Source: Actinomycetaceae bacterium MB13-C1-2 (GTDB lineage: Bacteria; Actinomycetota; Actinomycetes; Actinomycetales; Actinomycetaceae). From it: DNA of 64,000 nt. The stretch spans positions 1,364,001-1,428,000 of the forward strand of contig CP141731.1 in NCBI GenBank assembly GCA_035621235.1, in the 5' to 3' direction. A program made the position numbers and the translations under genes. Positions 46,254 to 55,559 of this stretch are shown in pieces. The notes beneath the pieces were generated by a model, which did not search any database, was not told the DNA's origin, and saw only the letters and a list, made by a program, of their open reading frames with translations. How positions within the stretch are numbered: the first letter of the stretch is position 1; the number at the start of each line of letters is the position of its first letter.

Positions 46254-47159
46254 TTGTCAGATTTGAGTGCTTCGGGTTTGCTCGGTCCCGCTCAGATTCG
46301 TCGGCTTGCCGCTGAACTTGAGGTGCGACCTACAAAGAAGCTTGGACAGAACTTCGTACATGATTCCGGAACAGTGAGGAAGATAGCTGGACTCGCGGGT
46401 CTGGAAGCAGGTGACGGAGTCATTGAGGTCGGTCCGGGCCTCGGATCACTCACTTTGGCGCTCTTGGAAGCCGGGGCGAGGGTGACTGCTGTTGAGATCG
46501 ATCCCCGCCTTGCGGCGCGACTGCCTAGGACAGTCCGTGAGTTCAGTCAAGAGTGGGCCGAACGTCTGAGCGTGGTGAACCAGGATGCGATGAAGCTCGG
46601 TCCGGACACGGCACGCGATCCTCAGGCACTGGTTGCAAACCTTCCTTACAACGTTTCTGTTCCGGTGCTGCTGCACGTACTCGCTACCTTCCCCACTATT
46701 GAGAGGATCGTCGTGATGGTGCAAAAAGAGGTCGCGGAGCGGCTCAGCGCTGCTCCGGGTTCGCGCGTCTACGGTGCTCCGTCCGTCAAGCTTGCGTGGT
46801 ACGGAGACTCGAAACTGGCCGGGGTGGTGGGAAGAAAAGTCTTCTGGCCCGAACCGAATGTTGATTCGGCGCTGGTGGCTGTTGATGTACTGAGTCCTAC
46901 TCGTGGCCGCGAAGAATTACGTGATGCAACGTTCGCCTTGGTTGACGCCGCGTTCGGACAGAGACGAAAGATGTTGCGCTCGTCCCTGAAGACGACGATT
47001 GGAGATGAGGCGAGGGTTCGCCTGGTACTCGAATCTGCGGGCGTTGATCCGACCTGCCGCCCGGAGGACCTGGGCATAGATGAGTTTGTTGCGCTGGGTC
47101 GCGCGATGCTTTCTCTGTCCGATGTTGAACTCACCGGGGAGGGAACCAATGAACCCTAG
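46254..47159 (+). CDS. rsmA: 16S rRNA (adenine(1518)-N(6)/adenine(1519)-N(6))-dimethyltransferase
   Basis: Dimethylates two adenines near the 3' end of 16S rRNA using S-adenosylmethionine. The 301-residue protein has the entry motif PTKKLGQNFVHDSGTVRKI, the SAM-binding VIEVGPGLGSLTLALLEAG, the acidic TAVEIDPRLAARL and the catalytic LVANLPYNVSVPVLLH. The TTG start at 46254 follows AGGGGG by about seven bases. It overlaps ispE by 11 bases, the usual actinobacterial rsmA-ispE coupling. Confidence 0.96.
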   Translation: MSDLSASGLLGPAQIRRLAAELEVRPTKKLGQNFVHDSGTVRKIAGLAGLEAGDGVIEVGPGLGSLTLALLEAGARVTAVEIDPRLAARLPRTVREFSQEWAERLSVVNQDAMKLGPDTARDPQALVANLPYNVSVPVLLHVLATFPTIERIVVMVQKEVAERLSAAPGSRVYGAPSVKLAWYGDSKLAGVVGRKVFWPEPNVDSALVAVDVLSPTRGREELRDATFALVDAAFGQRRKMLRSSLKTTIGDEARVRLVLESAGVDPTCRPEDLGIDEFVALGRAMLSLSDVELTGEGTNEP

Positions 47160-48198
47160 CGGCCCCGCCCGTGTCATTGCTTCGGCACCATCGAAAGTGA
47201 ACCTGATACTGCGGGTGGGTGCGACTGACGAGCAGGGGTATCACGCGCTAGCAACGGTGTTCGAGGCACTTAGTATCCGCGAGTTCGTCGTGGCGGACCT
47301 TAGCGGTGAGGCGGGAGGCGAACTTCCGTCCGTAAGGACACTGGTGTATGAGGAACAAGTGGGCGAAGAGCCTCGTCTTTCTTCCCGCTTGACCCGAGTG
47401 TTTTCCGAGCTTGATCCCGAGTCCCATCTGGCCGTGCGTGCAGCGCGGGCCATGGGCGGCGACTCGCGAGTGAGCCTGACTGTCCATAAGCTGGTCCCGA
47501 TTGCGGGCGGCATGGCCGGTGGGTCGGCAGACTGCGCGGCGACTTTGGTTGCGGTCAACGAACTGCTTGGTCTGGGCTTCGACCTGAGCAGATTGCAGGC
47601 GATCGGTCGAACCTTGGGGGCTGACGTTCCTGCCTGTTTGGTCGGGGGTATCTCGCTTGGAACTGGACGCGGAGACACGATGGAGGTCCTGCATCCTGGA
47701 ACGGTAGCGCCGAGACCGTTGAGTAGCTGGTGGGTCTTGGTTTTCTCAGACAGAGGTTTGTCAACGCCCCGAGTGTTCGGGGCGCTAGATGAGCTGCGAG
47801 AGAGAACTGTCCCCACTGCGTCGTCGGCTGCACCGACTATCACGCAGGGGCAACTCAACGCGCTCCGCGAACCTGATAGTCCGTTGGAGCTTCGCGATCT
47901 TTTAGAGAACGAGCTACAGGATGCGGCACTTTCGATTAGGCCAGAACTTCGGGTGATCGGGGAGCATTTGGTTGCTATGGGCTGTCTAACCTGGTTGGTC
48001 TCGGGATCGGGCCCGACGGTAGCGGGACTGGCTCCGGGAAAGGATGCGGCCCTGCGGACGGCTCGGGCCGTGGAGAGTCAGAAGCCAGAGGGAGTTAGAG
48101 CGGTCGCTGTCGCGTGGGGTCCGGTACCCGGAGCGATGATCGAGAGGACTCTCCCGTCCTGGGCTGATTCAATGCCAGGACGGAACCTGACTGACTAG
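47149..48198 (+). CDS. ispE: 4-diphosphocytidyl-2-C-methyl-D-erythritol kinase
   Basis: GHMP-family kinase of the MEP isoprenoid pathway. The ATG at 47149 follows GGGAGGG and gives 349 residues starting MNPSGPARVIASAPSKVNLI. Signatures are SAPSKVNLILRVGATDEQGYH, split here as APSKVNLILRVG and DEQGYHALATVFEAL, the ATP loop PIAGGMAGGSADCAATLVA near residue 120, and the C-terminal LVSGSGPTVAGLA. It shows that the organism uses the MEP rather than the mevalonate route, at least in part. It overlaps rsmA by 11 bases. Degenerate repeats follow its stop. Confidence 0.95.
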   Translation: MNPSGPARVIASAPSKVNLILRVGATDEQGYHALATVFEALSIREFVVADLSGEAGGELPSVRTLVYEEQVGEEPRLSSRLTRVFSELDPESHLAVRAARAMGGDSRVSLTVHKLVPIAGGMAGGSADCAATLVAVNELLGLGFDLSRLQAIGRTLGADVPACLVGGISLGTGRGDTMEVLHPGTVAPRPLSSWWVLVFSDRGLSTPRVFGALDELRERTVPTASSAAPTITQGQLNALREPDSPLELRDLLENELQDAALSIRPELRVIGEHLVAMGCLTWLVSGSGPTVAGLAPGKDAALRTARAVESQKPEGVRAVAVAWGPVPGAMIERTLPSWADSMPGRNLTD

Positions 48199-48210
48199 CG
48201 ATCTGATCAC

Positions 48211-48410
48211 GGCTCGCTTTGACCGGGCATGATGACCCAGATACATGTCGCACGAACCAGCTTCGGCCTGCGCTAACCGGGAACGACGACCTAGGCATTC
48301 GCGCTGTGAACCATTTCTGATTTCGGCTCGCTTTGACCGGGAACGACTATCCAGATGCATGTCGCGCGAACCAGCTTTGGCTTCGGTTCGTGCAAACTGG
48401 AGAATTCGCG
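48211..48410 (+). repeat. Degenerate tandem repeat, about 57 bp per unit
   Basis: GGCTCGCTTTGACCGGG at 48211 recurs at 48325, 114 bp later, with the following 60 bases well conserved (ATGTCGC-CGAACCAGCTT). Shorter related units with ACCGGGAACGAC lie between them at 48276 and a decayed one at 48396. The block separates the convergent ispE and DUF1622 genes and is non-coding. Confidence 0.7.
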
Positions 48411-48445
48411 AACCTGACTGTGGCGCTGCTGATTTGGCTCTCTCG

Positions 48446-48901
48446 CTAAGCTTTGGAGTCGCCGCGGAACTCTGGTGTATCGCTACTGGTGGCCCGAGCT
48501 TTTGCGCGGTCGGCCTTTACTTGCCCGGCAACCACACTGGCTCCCGACTGAAGCAGGGCCTTCTTCCACGGCAGAACTCCCTCGATCTCGATTGAAATCG
48601 ACATTGAGAGGACTGTTCGAATCACCACGATTAGTCCGAGGACAAGTACCTCTTCCATGGTCGGGTCCGAAGTGATCGTCCTAACTAGGTCCGCGGCGAC
48701 AAGAATCTCTAGGCCCAGAAGGATGGCACCACCGATGGTGATACGCAGGACCTTGTAAGCATCTTTGCCCGCCTCTCCGCTTCTTAGGGAGCGGTAGGCC
48801 AGGATCATTGCCACGATGGCGCCGACAACCATGGCCGCGACACCAAACAACTCAAATGACGAGGCGACAAGGCTATAGAAGGGTTGGAGGAATTCGTCCA
48901 C
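48446..48901 (-). CDS. DUF1622 family membrane protein
   Basis: A 151-residue protein with three predicted membrane helices: LFGVAAMVVGAIVAMILAY (about 18-36), ITIGGAILLGLEILVAADLV (about 53-73) and EEVLVLGLIVVIRTVLSMSI (about 82-101), followed by a charged cytoplasmic tail. The pattern GGAILLGLEILVAADLVRT with a second helix containing VLGLIVVIRT is that of DUF1622, which has no assigned function. Its ATG follows a strong hairpin. The gene is downstream of the GH3 glycosidase in the same direction, but the 264-base gap and hairpin suggest separate expression. Confidence 0.82.
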   Translation of the reverse strand: MDEFLQPFYSLVASSFELFGVAAMVVGAIVAMILAYRSLRSGEAGKDAYKVLRITIGGAILLGLEILVAADLVRTITSDPTMEEVLVLGLIVVIRTVLSMSISIEIEGVLPWKKALLQSGASVVAGQVKADRAKARATSSDTPEFRGDSKA

Positions 48902-48928
48902 GTTCGAAGTCTAGCGGGGAAATGACGA

Positions 48929-48959
48929 GTCCCGACACTGAATCAATCAGTGCCGGGAC
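48929..48959 (-). terminator. Strong hairpin between GH3 and DUF1622 genes
   Basis: GTCCCGACACTGA pairs with TCAGTGCCGGGAC at 12 of 13 positions around a five-base loop. It may terminate the GH3 transcript or lie in the DUF1622 leader. No T-run is present. Confidence 0.55.
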
Positions 48960-49165
48960 GTCTCTGCGAGCAAGACACTCAGTCGCTCTCTAGAGCGTCC
49001 TGCACCATAGGTTCAGCCGCTGCCTCGCGCCGAGACAGCGCCTCCGGGCGCCGCTCTCACTTGCCTTGCGATGCGCCGACTCCGCAAGCGATCTTGGAAA
49101 CGAACTTGCGTCGCGGGACATTAGCGCCCTAGACAGCCTCTTTCGCTGAGGTGAGTGGTGGTTAC

Positions 49166-51442
49166 TTAGTTGGTTCCGTTGGTCATTGCCATACTGGTGT
49201 TTGCTGCGGCGATGAGCTGATCAATCGCTCCTTCGGGGATCATGCCGCCTCCCATGCGGACCACGCTGCCCAGCGGCATCGAGCCGATCATGCTCGTCAG
49301 GTCAACTCCCTCAGAGACGATGGTGTTGTCGCCGGTCATCCCGTTGGTGAGCTGGGCGATGGTCTCCTTGAGCATTGGGCCAACGACTGGATGAGTCAGG
49401 GCCTCGTCCAAGGAAGACTCGTAGCTCAGCGGGAACACAACAGGTTCACCTTCAACTTCGACCGAGAGCGTCTGTCGAATATCACGGCTGGAAGCTGCAA
49501 CGTCAACTGTGTAGTTGCCGCCTTCGACAACCCACTTAGAGACACGAGTGTCCCAGTAGGCCAGATCCTTCCGACGAACGAGCATGGTTACGGTCTTCGT
49601 CTCTCCGGGCGCTAGCCGGGTGGAAGCAAATGCTTTCAGCTCCCTGACGGGGCGCTGAACAGTACTGGGATCAAGGCCGGTATAAACCTGAACTACCTCG
49701 CGACCGTCACGACCCCCGGTATTGGTGACGTCCACAGAAACCTCAAGATCGCCCTCGTCATTCACCTCTATCGAAGCATTCGAGTAGTCGAAGGTGGTGT
49801 AGGACAATCCGTATCCGAACGGATAGGTGACATCCATGCCACGGGCGTCATACCAGCGGTAGCCGACGAACTGGCCTTCACCATAGTTGACCTCAAGGAA
49901 CTCTCCGGGGAAGTTCAGATAGGCAGGGGTGTCCTCAAGACGAACCGGAATGGTTTCGGTGAGCTTGCCGGAGGGATTGACCTTGCCAAACAGGACGTCC
50001 GCTGTAGCAGTTCCGCCAGCTTGACCCAGAAGCCAAGCCTCAAGGATCGCGGGCACGCGCTCCTTGAATGGAAGCGCGACAACCGATCCGTTTGAAAGAA
50101 CGACAACCACGTTCGGGTTTACCGTAAGTACTGCGTCCAAGACATCAAGCTGTTCTTGGGGTAGATCAATGTTGCTACGGTCATAGCCCTCGGATTCAAG
50201 GCGTGCCGGGAGTCCCAGGAAGACAACTGCGACATCCGCGTCCTTCGCGACTGCTACAGCCTCGGCCTTCAGCTTCGCTTCTTCGGCAGCATCGACACCC
50301 GGACCAAGGCCGAATCCCTTAGCGTAGGTTGCCGATGGGATAACCTCACGAATTCCGTCCAGAGCCTTATCAAGCTTGGTCGGGTTGATCATTGATGATC
50401 CTGCACCCTGGTATCTGGGTTCTTCGGCGAAGGCCCCGATTACGGCGATCTTTGCGTCGGGGCTGAGTGGGAGGAGGTTATCTTTGTTTCGTAGCAACAC
50501 CATCGAGCGTCCTGCCACCTCACGGGCAACCTCATGGTGAGCATCCACGTCAAGGGGACCCTTGACGTGGCCCGCGCCTTCGGTTGCCTTGTCGATCAGG
50601 TCGAGGACTCTCTGGGTGGTGATGTCTAGCTCAGCTTCGTCCAAAGAACCGTCCTTGACGGCGGCAACGATTTGGGCGTCGGTCTTTCCCGCGGTCGCTG
50701 GCATCTCAAGGTCCATCCCGGCTTCGATGCCTTTGACTCGGTCGACGGTTGCGCCCCAGTCAGAGACCACCAGACCCTTGAAGCCCCATTCACTGCGAAG
50801 AACATCGGTGAGTAACCAGCGGTCAGAAGAAGCGTGAACACCGTTGATACGGTTGTAAGAGCACATGATGGTCCACGGCTGAGCGTCCTCAACCACACGC
50901 TGAAAGGCGCGAAGATAGATTTCGCGCAGGGTTCGCTCATCAATGTTTGAGCTGGCCCGCATGCGTTCTTCTTCCTGATTGTTCGCAGCGAAGTGCTTAA
51001 CGGAGGTGCCGACGCCCTTGGATTGAACGCCGTTTACATACGCGGCACCCAGAACTCCTGCAACGATCGGATCTTCGGAGATGTACTCAAAGTTACGGCC
51101 GCAAAGGGGCGAACGTTTGATGTTGATTCCTGGACCAAGAACGACAGCGACGTCTTCGATTGAGGTTTCTTCGCCCAGTGCCTCACCAACCTTCTCCAGG
51201 ACTTCCGGATCCCATGACGATCCCATTCCGACCAGTGGTGGGAAGCATGTGGCGGGAATACTGCCTTCAAGGCCAAGGTTGTCGCCTCCACCAGCTTGTT
51301 TGCGTAGGCCGTGAGGGCCATCGGTGAGCATGAGCTCGGGGATACCTACTCGTTCGATTGGCTCGGTATGCCAGAAGTCTGATCCACTGGCGAGTGATGC
51401 CTTCTCTTCGAGAGTTAGGTCTTCTAGATCTGTCATTTCCAT
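49166..51442 (-). CDS. bglX: Glycoside hydrolase family 3 beta-glucosidase
   Basis: A GH3 exo-glycosidase releasing terminal beta-linked sugars. I place the start at ATG 51442, four bases after AAGGA (758 residues); ATG 51436 is equally possible and the frame is open to 51490. The N-terminal barrel has LMLTDGPHGLRKQAGGGDN and the nucleophile Asp in GLVVSDWGATVDRV. The C-terminal sandwich has VVFLGLPARLESEGYDR and PFGYGLSYTTFDYS, then a fibronectin III-like domain. No signal peptide is present, so it is cytoplasmic. The natural substrate is not clear; beta-glucosides or beta-xylosides are typical. A LacI-type palindrome lies upstream. Confidence 0.9.
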   Translation of the reverse strand: MEMTDLEDLTLEEKASLASGSDFWHTEPIERVGIPELMLTDGPHGLRKQAGGGDNLGLEGSIPATCFPPLVGMGSSWDPEVLEKVGEALGEETSIEDVAVVLGPGINIKRSPLCGRNFEYISEDPIVAGVLGAAYVNGVQSKGVGTSVKHFAANNQEEERMRASSNIDERTLREIYLRAFQRVVEDAQPWTIMCSYNRINGVHASSDRWLLTDVLRSEWGFKGLVVSDWGATVDRVKGIEAGMDLEMPATAGKTDAQIVAAVKDGSLDEAELDITTQRVLDLIDKATEGAGHVKGPLDVDAHHEVAREVAGRSMVLLRNKDNLLPLSPDAKIAVIGAFAEEPRYQGAGSSMINPTKLDKALDGIREVIPSATYAKGFGLGPGVDAAEEAKLKAEAVAVAKDADVAVVFLGLPARLESEGYDRSNIDLPQEQLDVLDAVLTVNPNVVVVLSNGSVVALPFKERVPAILEAWLLGQAGGTATADVLFGKVNPSGKLTETIPVRLEDTPAYLNFPGEFLEVNYGEGQFVGYRWYDARGMDVTYPFGYGLSYTTFDYSNASIEVNDEGDLEVSVDVTNTGGRDGREVVQVYTGLDPSTVQRPVRELKAFASTRLAPGETKTVTMLVRRKDLAYWDTRVSKWVVEGGNYTVDVAASSRDIRQTLSVEVEGEPVVFPLSYESSLDEALTHPVVGPMLKETIAQLTNGMTGDNTIVSEGVDLTSMIGSMPLGSVVRMGGGMIPEGAIDQLIAAANTSMAMTNGTN

Positions 51443-51664
51443 TTCTTCCTTGAGCAGTGGTGAACGCAACGCGCTTCGATGGATCTCCACTAAACGTAAT
51501 GCCGGAACGACTTACACGAAAGCCTCGCGCGGCAGTGACTTCTTGACCAGACAAGTTGCATGGCGAAATCATCGAGCAATCCTTTTGGCTCTGCTCACTC
51601 GCATCTTCAAAAAAGACCGAATTTAGTGAGTGAAACCCAGGTGATTCGAAAGACTCGAACTCTC

Positions 51665-51679
51665 TGCGAAACGTTCGCA
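51665..51679 (+). promoter_or_regulatory. Candidate LacI-family operator
   Basis: TGCGAA and TTCGCA flank ACG, giving a 15-bp inverted repeat with the AAACGTT centre usual for LacI-family operators. It lies between the divergent GH3 and aquaporin genes and could control either. Confidence 0.5.
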
Positions 51680-51731
51680 TTAGGGCGTCCGCGAGTGGGA
51701 CGACTAATCTTGGCCTATGAAGGAGACACCG

Positions 51732-52577
51732 ATGGGGCAGCAGAATGATCCTCGTCCACGTACCAGTGAGTTGGAGCGACGTGAGCTTTCCAATTGGGGG
51801 ACCGTAACCGACCTCGATCAGATAAGTCGCGACTTTGACGATCCACACCGGAAGTGGCGACGGCTTTTTGCTGAGATGGTAGGAACATTTTTCCTGGTGC
51901 TGACGGCCGCTGGCGGCCCGATGATGAACGTTGCTGTCCCCGGGTCGGTGAGCCGGACCGTGTCGGTTATCGTGCCTGGTGCGATGGTTATGGCCGTGAT
52001 CCTTTCGATGGGCAAGGTTTCGGGCGCTCACCTTAATCCAGCTGTAAGTTTTGCGTTCGCTCTGCGAGGTGATTTCCCCTGGAGACGTGTTCCTGGGTAC
52101 CTGCTGGCTCAACTGCTCGGGGCTTCGATCGCCGCCTACGTTCTTCAGGCGCTTCTTGGCGTCTCAGCAAGTAGTGGATCAAACTATCCGAGCGGTGGTT
52201 TCGGACCGGGCACGGCCTTCTGGATGGAACTAGTTCTTACTTTCGGGCTAGTCACGGTGATTCTCGGTACTTCGTCAGGTGCGCAGAACATCGGTGTAAT
52301 CGGGGCTATCGGTGTGGGCGCCTATATCGCGCTTGCGGGGATGTGGGCGTCTCCCGTCTCGGGTGCCTCAATGAACCCGGCGCGCACCTTTGGTCCAAAT
52401 ATGGCTTCGTTGAATTTCTCTGACTACTGGGTGTATGTTGCGGGACCTTTTGCGGGAGCTATTCTCGCGGCAGGGGTCGCCTACCTGCTAAGGGGTCCGG
52501 GAGGGGGAAGCGTTGGATCTATCGCGGCGCAAGGCACTCTGGGCATGTCACACGACCACCTCGGGGAGAACAAGTAG
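51732..52577 (+). CDS. MIP family channel (aquaporin/glycerol facilitator)
   Basis: Passive membrane channel for water or small polyols. AAGGAG six bases upstream fixes the start at ATG 51732 (281 residues, MGQQNDPRPR), not at the earlier ATG 51717. The two pore half-helices are intact: SGAHLNPAVSFAF and SGASMNPARTFGPN. Six membrane segments surround them, after a hydrophilic N-terminus of about 50 residues. The Arg after the second NPA is present. AqpZ-like water selectivity is more likely than glycerol transport, but this cannot be settled here. It is a single gene with an ATG start. Confidence 0.93.
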   Translation: MGQQNDPRPRTSELERRELSNWGTVTDLDQISRDFDDPHRKWRRLFAEMVGTFFLVLTAAGGPMMNVAVPGSVSRTVSVIVPGAMVMAVILSMGKVSGAHLNPAVSFAFALRGDFPWRRVPGYLLAQLLGASIAAYVLQALLGVSASSGSNYPSGGFGPGTAFWMELVLTFGLVTVILGTSSGAQNIGVIGAIGVGAYIALAGMWASPVSGASMNPARTFGPNMASLNFSDYWVYVAGPFAGAILAAGVAYLLRGPGGGSVGSIAAQGTLGMSHDHLGENK

Positions 52578-52753
52578 TCGGTCTTGCATTGTTCCCTCTC
52601 GTGTCGGGAAAATGCGGCCCATTGTTCTAGGTCCGCTGGAGCACCTGCTGGGTTGACCTTTGGCGTGTTTGCCGGGTTGGCCTTTGTGATCCTTATCTGG
52701 GTGTTTCTCGCCCGGCATTCGTCGCGGAGGGTCTGCGTGCGGGTTATCCAGTG

Positions 52754-52874
52754 GAATATCTGCCAGTGTGGTCTATTGGACCCTTCGCCCCGCCTGATAT
52801 CCGCCGGAATGGCCATTCCCCGTACGAAACCATGCATTATCTGAGGGATTGACGGGCCACTCCGGCAGACAATT
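52754..52874 (+). repeat. 80-bp palindromic element, copy 5, with an extra arm
   Basis: The full unit is 52795-52874: left arm TGATATCCGCCGGAATGGCC and right arm GGCCACTCCGGCAGACAATT. A second left arm GAATATCTGCCAGTGTGGTC lies at 52754-52773, 42 bp upstream, the same left-to-left spacing as at 31547/31589. Confidence 0.7.
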
Positions 52875-52926
52875 GCCCAGGGTGGAGGGGCGGGGACAGT
52901 ACCGTGCCGCCCTCAATCAGTTCCAA

Positions 52927-52975
52927 CTCACCCTCGTTGAGGGTGCGAGCTGAGGGGAACCAAGACGAGGGTGAG
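52927..52975 (+). terminator. Alternative hairpins in the convergent region
   Basis: CACCCTC (52929) can pair with GAGGGTG (52939) in a tight stem, or CTCACCCTCGT (52927-52937) with ACGAGGGTGAG (52965-52975) in an 11-bp stem. The two cannot form together. They probably act as a terminator. Confidence 0.5.
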
Positions 52976-53196
52976 GTCGACATGCATCTAGCGTGGTCAA
53001 CAACTCATGTATTTCTTTCGGCTCAAATCCCGATGAGATTATCTGTGGCAACCGTGAAGCACATGGAGTAGGACAAGGTTTTCATCCCAGCATAGAAGTC
53101 GCTTACTGTCCTTCTTTTGCCTTCCGGTCTCGCAACGCTGCGACCCGGTCGGCGTGGACGGGCACTGGCCTCCTTCTCACCCGGCAGTTTCTCGAG

Positions 53197-55080
53197 TCAG
53201 GGGAGTTGTTCCGAGAGTTCCAGCCAACGTTCTTCCAGTTGGTCCTTTTCCTCGGTTAGGCGGTGGAGTTCACCCGTCAGTTCCGAAAGGCCCTCGAAGT
53301 CGCTCTGGTCATGGTTCGCCATCTTTTCGTGCAGCTTTTCAACGGACATCTCGAGCTTATCCATCTTCCGCTCGGTCGCGGCAATTTCCTTCTGTATTGC
53401 CCGTAGCTCCGCGCCGCTTGCCACCGTGGTCCGCGATGCGGAGTTCTGAGACGAGGATGATTCCTGGCCTTTCGCGCTACTGTTTTGGGCCTTGTCGCCA
53501 ACGACGACGGCATCTCCACTGCTGGATTCCGTATTTGGTACCGATTTCCCTCCAAACGTAGGTGGGCCCAGTGCCTGTTGCTTTCTTAGTTCCAGGTACT
53601 CGTCCACTCCGCCAGGAACATGTCGTAAATGACCGCTGAGGATCGCGTACTGCTGGTCTGTGATTCGTTCCAGGAGATAGCGGTCGTGCGAAACGACGAT
53701 CAGGGTTCCTGGCCACGAGTCGAGCAGATCTTCCATCGCAGTGAGCATTTGGTGGTCAACGTCGTTCGTTGGTTCGTCAAGGACGATCACGTTAGGTTCG
53801 CTGAGCAATAGAAGCAATAGTTGCAGACGTCGCTTCTGACCGCCAGAAAGCTCTCTAACCCGGGCCTGGAGGTGCGCCTTCGAAAAACCGAGGCGCTCCA
53901 AAAGTTGGGCGGGAGTCATGTCCTTACCATCGACCTGGAACGTGGTTTTCGTTCTAGCGAGCACCTCACGAACACGATCATTACCAATGTCAGCAAGCTG
54001 GGAAAACTGTTGGTCGAGCATTCCGATCTGTACGGTTTTGCCACGCTTTACTCGCCCAGTGCTCGGCTTCAGACTCCCGCTGATTAGGGCGAGCAGGGTG
54101 GACTTCCCAACGCCGTTGGCGCCAAGGACCCCGGTTCGCTCACCCGGAGCGATCCGCCAAGTTACGCCGTTCAGGACATGATTGTCTCCGAAACTCACGC
54201 TCGCGTCTTCGAGGTCCACAACATCTTTGCCAAGGCGGGCCACGGCGAGGCGCTGCAACTCGATCTGGTCGCGTACAGGCGGCACTCCCTCGATCAGCTG
54301 GTTCGCAGCGTCGATGCGGAACTTCGGCTTGCTGGTTCTGGCGGGTGCGCCCCGCCGCAACCATGCAAGCTCCTTTCGCATGAGGTTCTGCCTCTTGGCC
54401 TCGGTAGCAGCCGCCATCCGGTCGCGTTCCACGCGCTGCAGAACATAGGCGGCATACCCTCCCTCGAACGGTTCGACTATCCCGTCGTGAACCTCCCAGG
54501 TTTCATTGCATACCTCGTCCAAGAACCAGCGGTCGTGGGTAATGACCAATAGGCCACCCTGGTTCTTGGGCCAGCGCTGTTTCAGGTGTTGAGCCAGCCA
54601 GGCGATACCCTCAACATCAAGGTGGTTAGTTGGCTCATCAAGGGCGATGAGATCCCAGTCCTCTACCAGTAGCGCAGCGAGGTCAACTCGGCGTCGCTGT
54701 CCACCGCTTAGCTCTCCGATCCTTGCTTCCCAGGGAATGTCGGAGACAAGTCCGCTAATGACATCACGGACTTTCGGATCGCCCGCCCATTCGAACTCGG
54801 GTCGTTCACCGACGATCACCTGGGCCACGGTGGCTTTCTCATCCAGGTGATCGCCTTGACTCAGTACGCCGAAGCTCAGTCCTCCTCGTCGGATCACTCG
54901 CCCTTGCTGAGGCTTGATCTCACCGGAAAGAAGACCAAGCAGACTGGTTTTTCCGTCGCCATTTCGACCGACGATGCCGACACGGTCTCCCTCTTCCACT
55001 CCCAGTGAAAGCGAATCAAACACGACTTCGGTGGGGTATTCGAGGTGCAGGTTCTCGGCGACCAACAGGGGAGCGGCCAT
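53197..55080 (-). CDS. ABC-F family ATPase, Uup-like
   Basis: A soluble tandem ABC ATPase acting on ribosomes, not a transporter. The ATG at 55080 gives 627 residues starting MAAPLLVAENLHLEYPT; the frame is open to 55155. Both ATPase domains are complete: GIVGRNGDGKTSLLGLL with LSGGQRRRVDLAALL and LIALDEPTNHLDVEG, then GVLGANGVGKSTLLALI with LSGGQKRRLQLLLLLL and VIVLDEPTNDVDHQ. The C-terminal 80 residues form a charged coiled coil (ATERKMDKLEMSVEKLHEKM), as in Uup. No membrane segments exist. It is a single minus-strand gene; the tRNA-Gln lies upstream on the other strand. Confidence 0.93.
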   Translation of the reverse strand: MAAPLLVAENLHLEYPTEVVFDSLSLGVEEGDRVGIVGRNGDGKTSLLGLLSGEIKPQQGRVIRRGGLSFGVLSQGDHLDEKATVAQVIVGERPEFEWAGDPKVRDVISGLVSDIPWEARIGELSGGQRRRVDLAALLVEDWDLIALDEPTNHLDVEGIAWLAQHLKQRWPKNQGGLLVITHDRWFLDEVCNETWEVHDGIVEPFEGGYAAYVLQRVERDRMAAATEAKRQNLMRKELAWLRRGAPARTSKPKFRIDAANQLIEGVPPVRDQIELQRLAVARLGKDVVDLEDASVSFGDNHVLNGVTWRIAPGERTGVLGANGVGKSTLLALISGSLKPSTGRVKRGKTVQIGMLDQQFSQLADIGNDRVREVLARTKTTFQVDGKDMTPAQLLERLGFSKAHLQARVRELSGGQKRRLQLLLLLLSEPNVIVLDEPTNDVDHQMLTAMEDLLDSWPGTLIVVSHDRYLLERITDQQYAILSGHLRHVPGGVDEYLELRKQQALGPPTFGGKSVPNTESSSGDAVVVGDKAQNSSAKGQESSSSQNSASRTTVASGAELRAIQKEIAATERKMDKLEMSVEKLHEKMANHDQSDFEGLSELTGELHRLTEEKDQLEERWLELSEQLP

Positions 55081-55346
55081 TAGCGAACCATTCCGGTTCG
55101 GCGATGAGTAAAAAAGGGCGTGAATGCCAAAGAAATCTCCTAACGAAAGCCGCACCTCATGCTACCGTCCATGCGGCTCCAGAGGATTTCCCAGGTTCTG
55201 ATCGGAAGCGCAATGGTCGCCGGGCTGCGTTCGCTGTGAACCGGACCGAAGATCGCACTCTCGAACTGGAAAGGGACTACGCGGAAAGGATCACAGTGCT
55301 CGCCGGGAGTCTCGCCCGACATATGTGGAAGAATGGGTGTTGCTTT

Positions 55347-55417
55347 TCCGCCGTGGTGTAATGGCAGCACAGGGGTTTTTGGTGCCCTTAGTCGTGGTTC
55401 GAGTCCATGCGGCGGAG
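55347..55417 (+). tRNA. tRNA-Gln (anticodon TTG)
   Basis: Folds as a complete cloverleaf of 71 bases. The acceptor TCCGCCG pairs perfectly with CGGCGGA, the D stem GTGT pairs with GCAC, the anticodon stem is GGGGT/GCCCT with loop TTTTGGT, giving anticodon TTG, and the T arm is CGTGG-TTCGAGT-CCATG. The discriminator is G. CCA is not encoded. It reads CAA and, with wobble, CAG codons. Confidence 0.95.
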
Positions 55418-55559
55418 CGAGATTCCCGTCCGTGGAAGGAATCGGTCAGCCGCACTTCCGCAAGACAGGAACACAAGGTCTGCGAACGGCGGCTAGGGTT
55501 GTACATGCGCACTGCACGGGCGTCGGGCTGATGACCGACCGAGGCGAAGGGATCGCACC

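Larger units (their letters stand above)
52578..53196. other. 619-bp convergent intergenic region
   Basis: It lies between the 3' ends of the aquaporin and ABC-F genes. I see no credible gene. It contains palindromic repeat DNA (52754-52874) and a pair of alternative hairpins (52927-52975); a fragment near 52672 (GCGTGTTTGCCGGG) also resembles part of the repeat at 18252. The stretch 52980-53196 shows nothing recognisable. Confidence 0.6.

Noticed and set aside
52584-52844. 86-codon frame after the aquaporin with a hydrophobic stretch
   Set aside because: No ribosome binding site, it ends within the palindromic element, and the apparent membrane segment has no family match.
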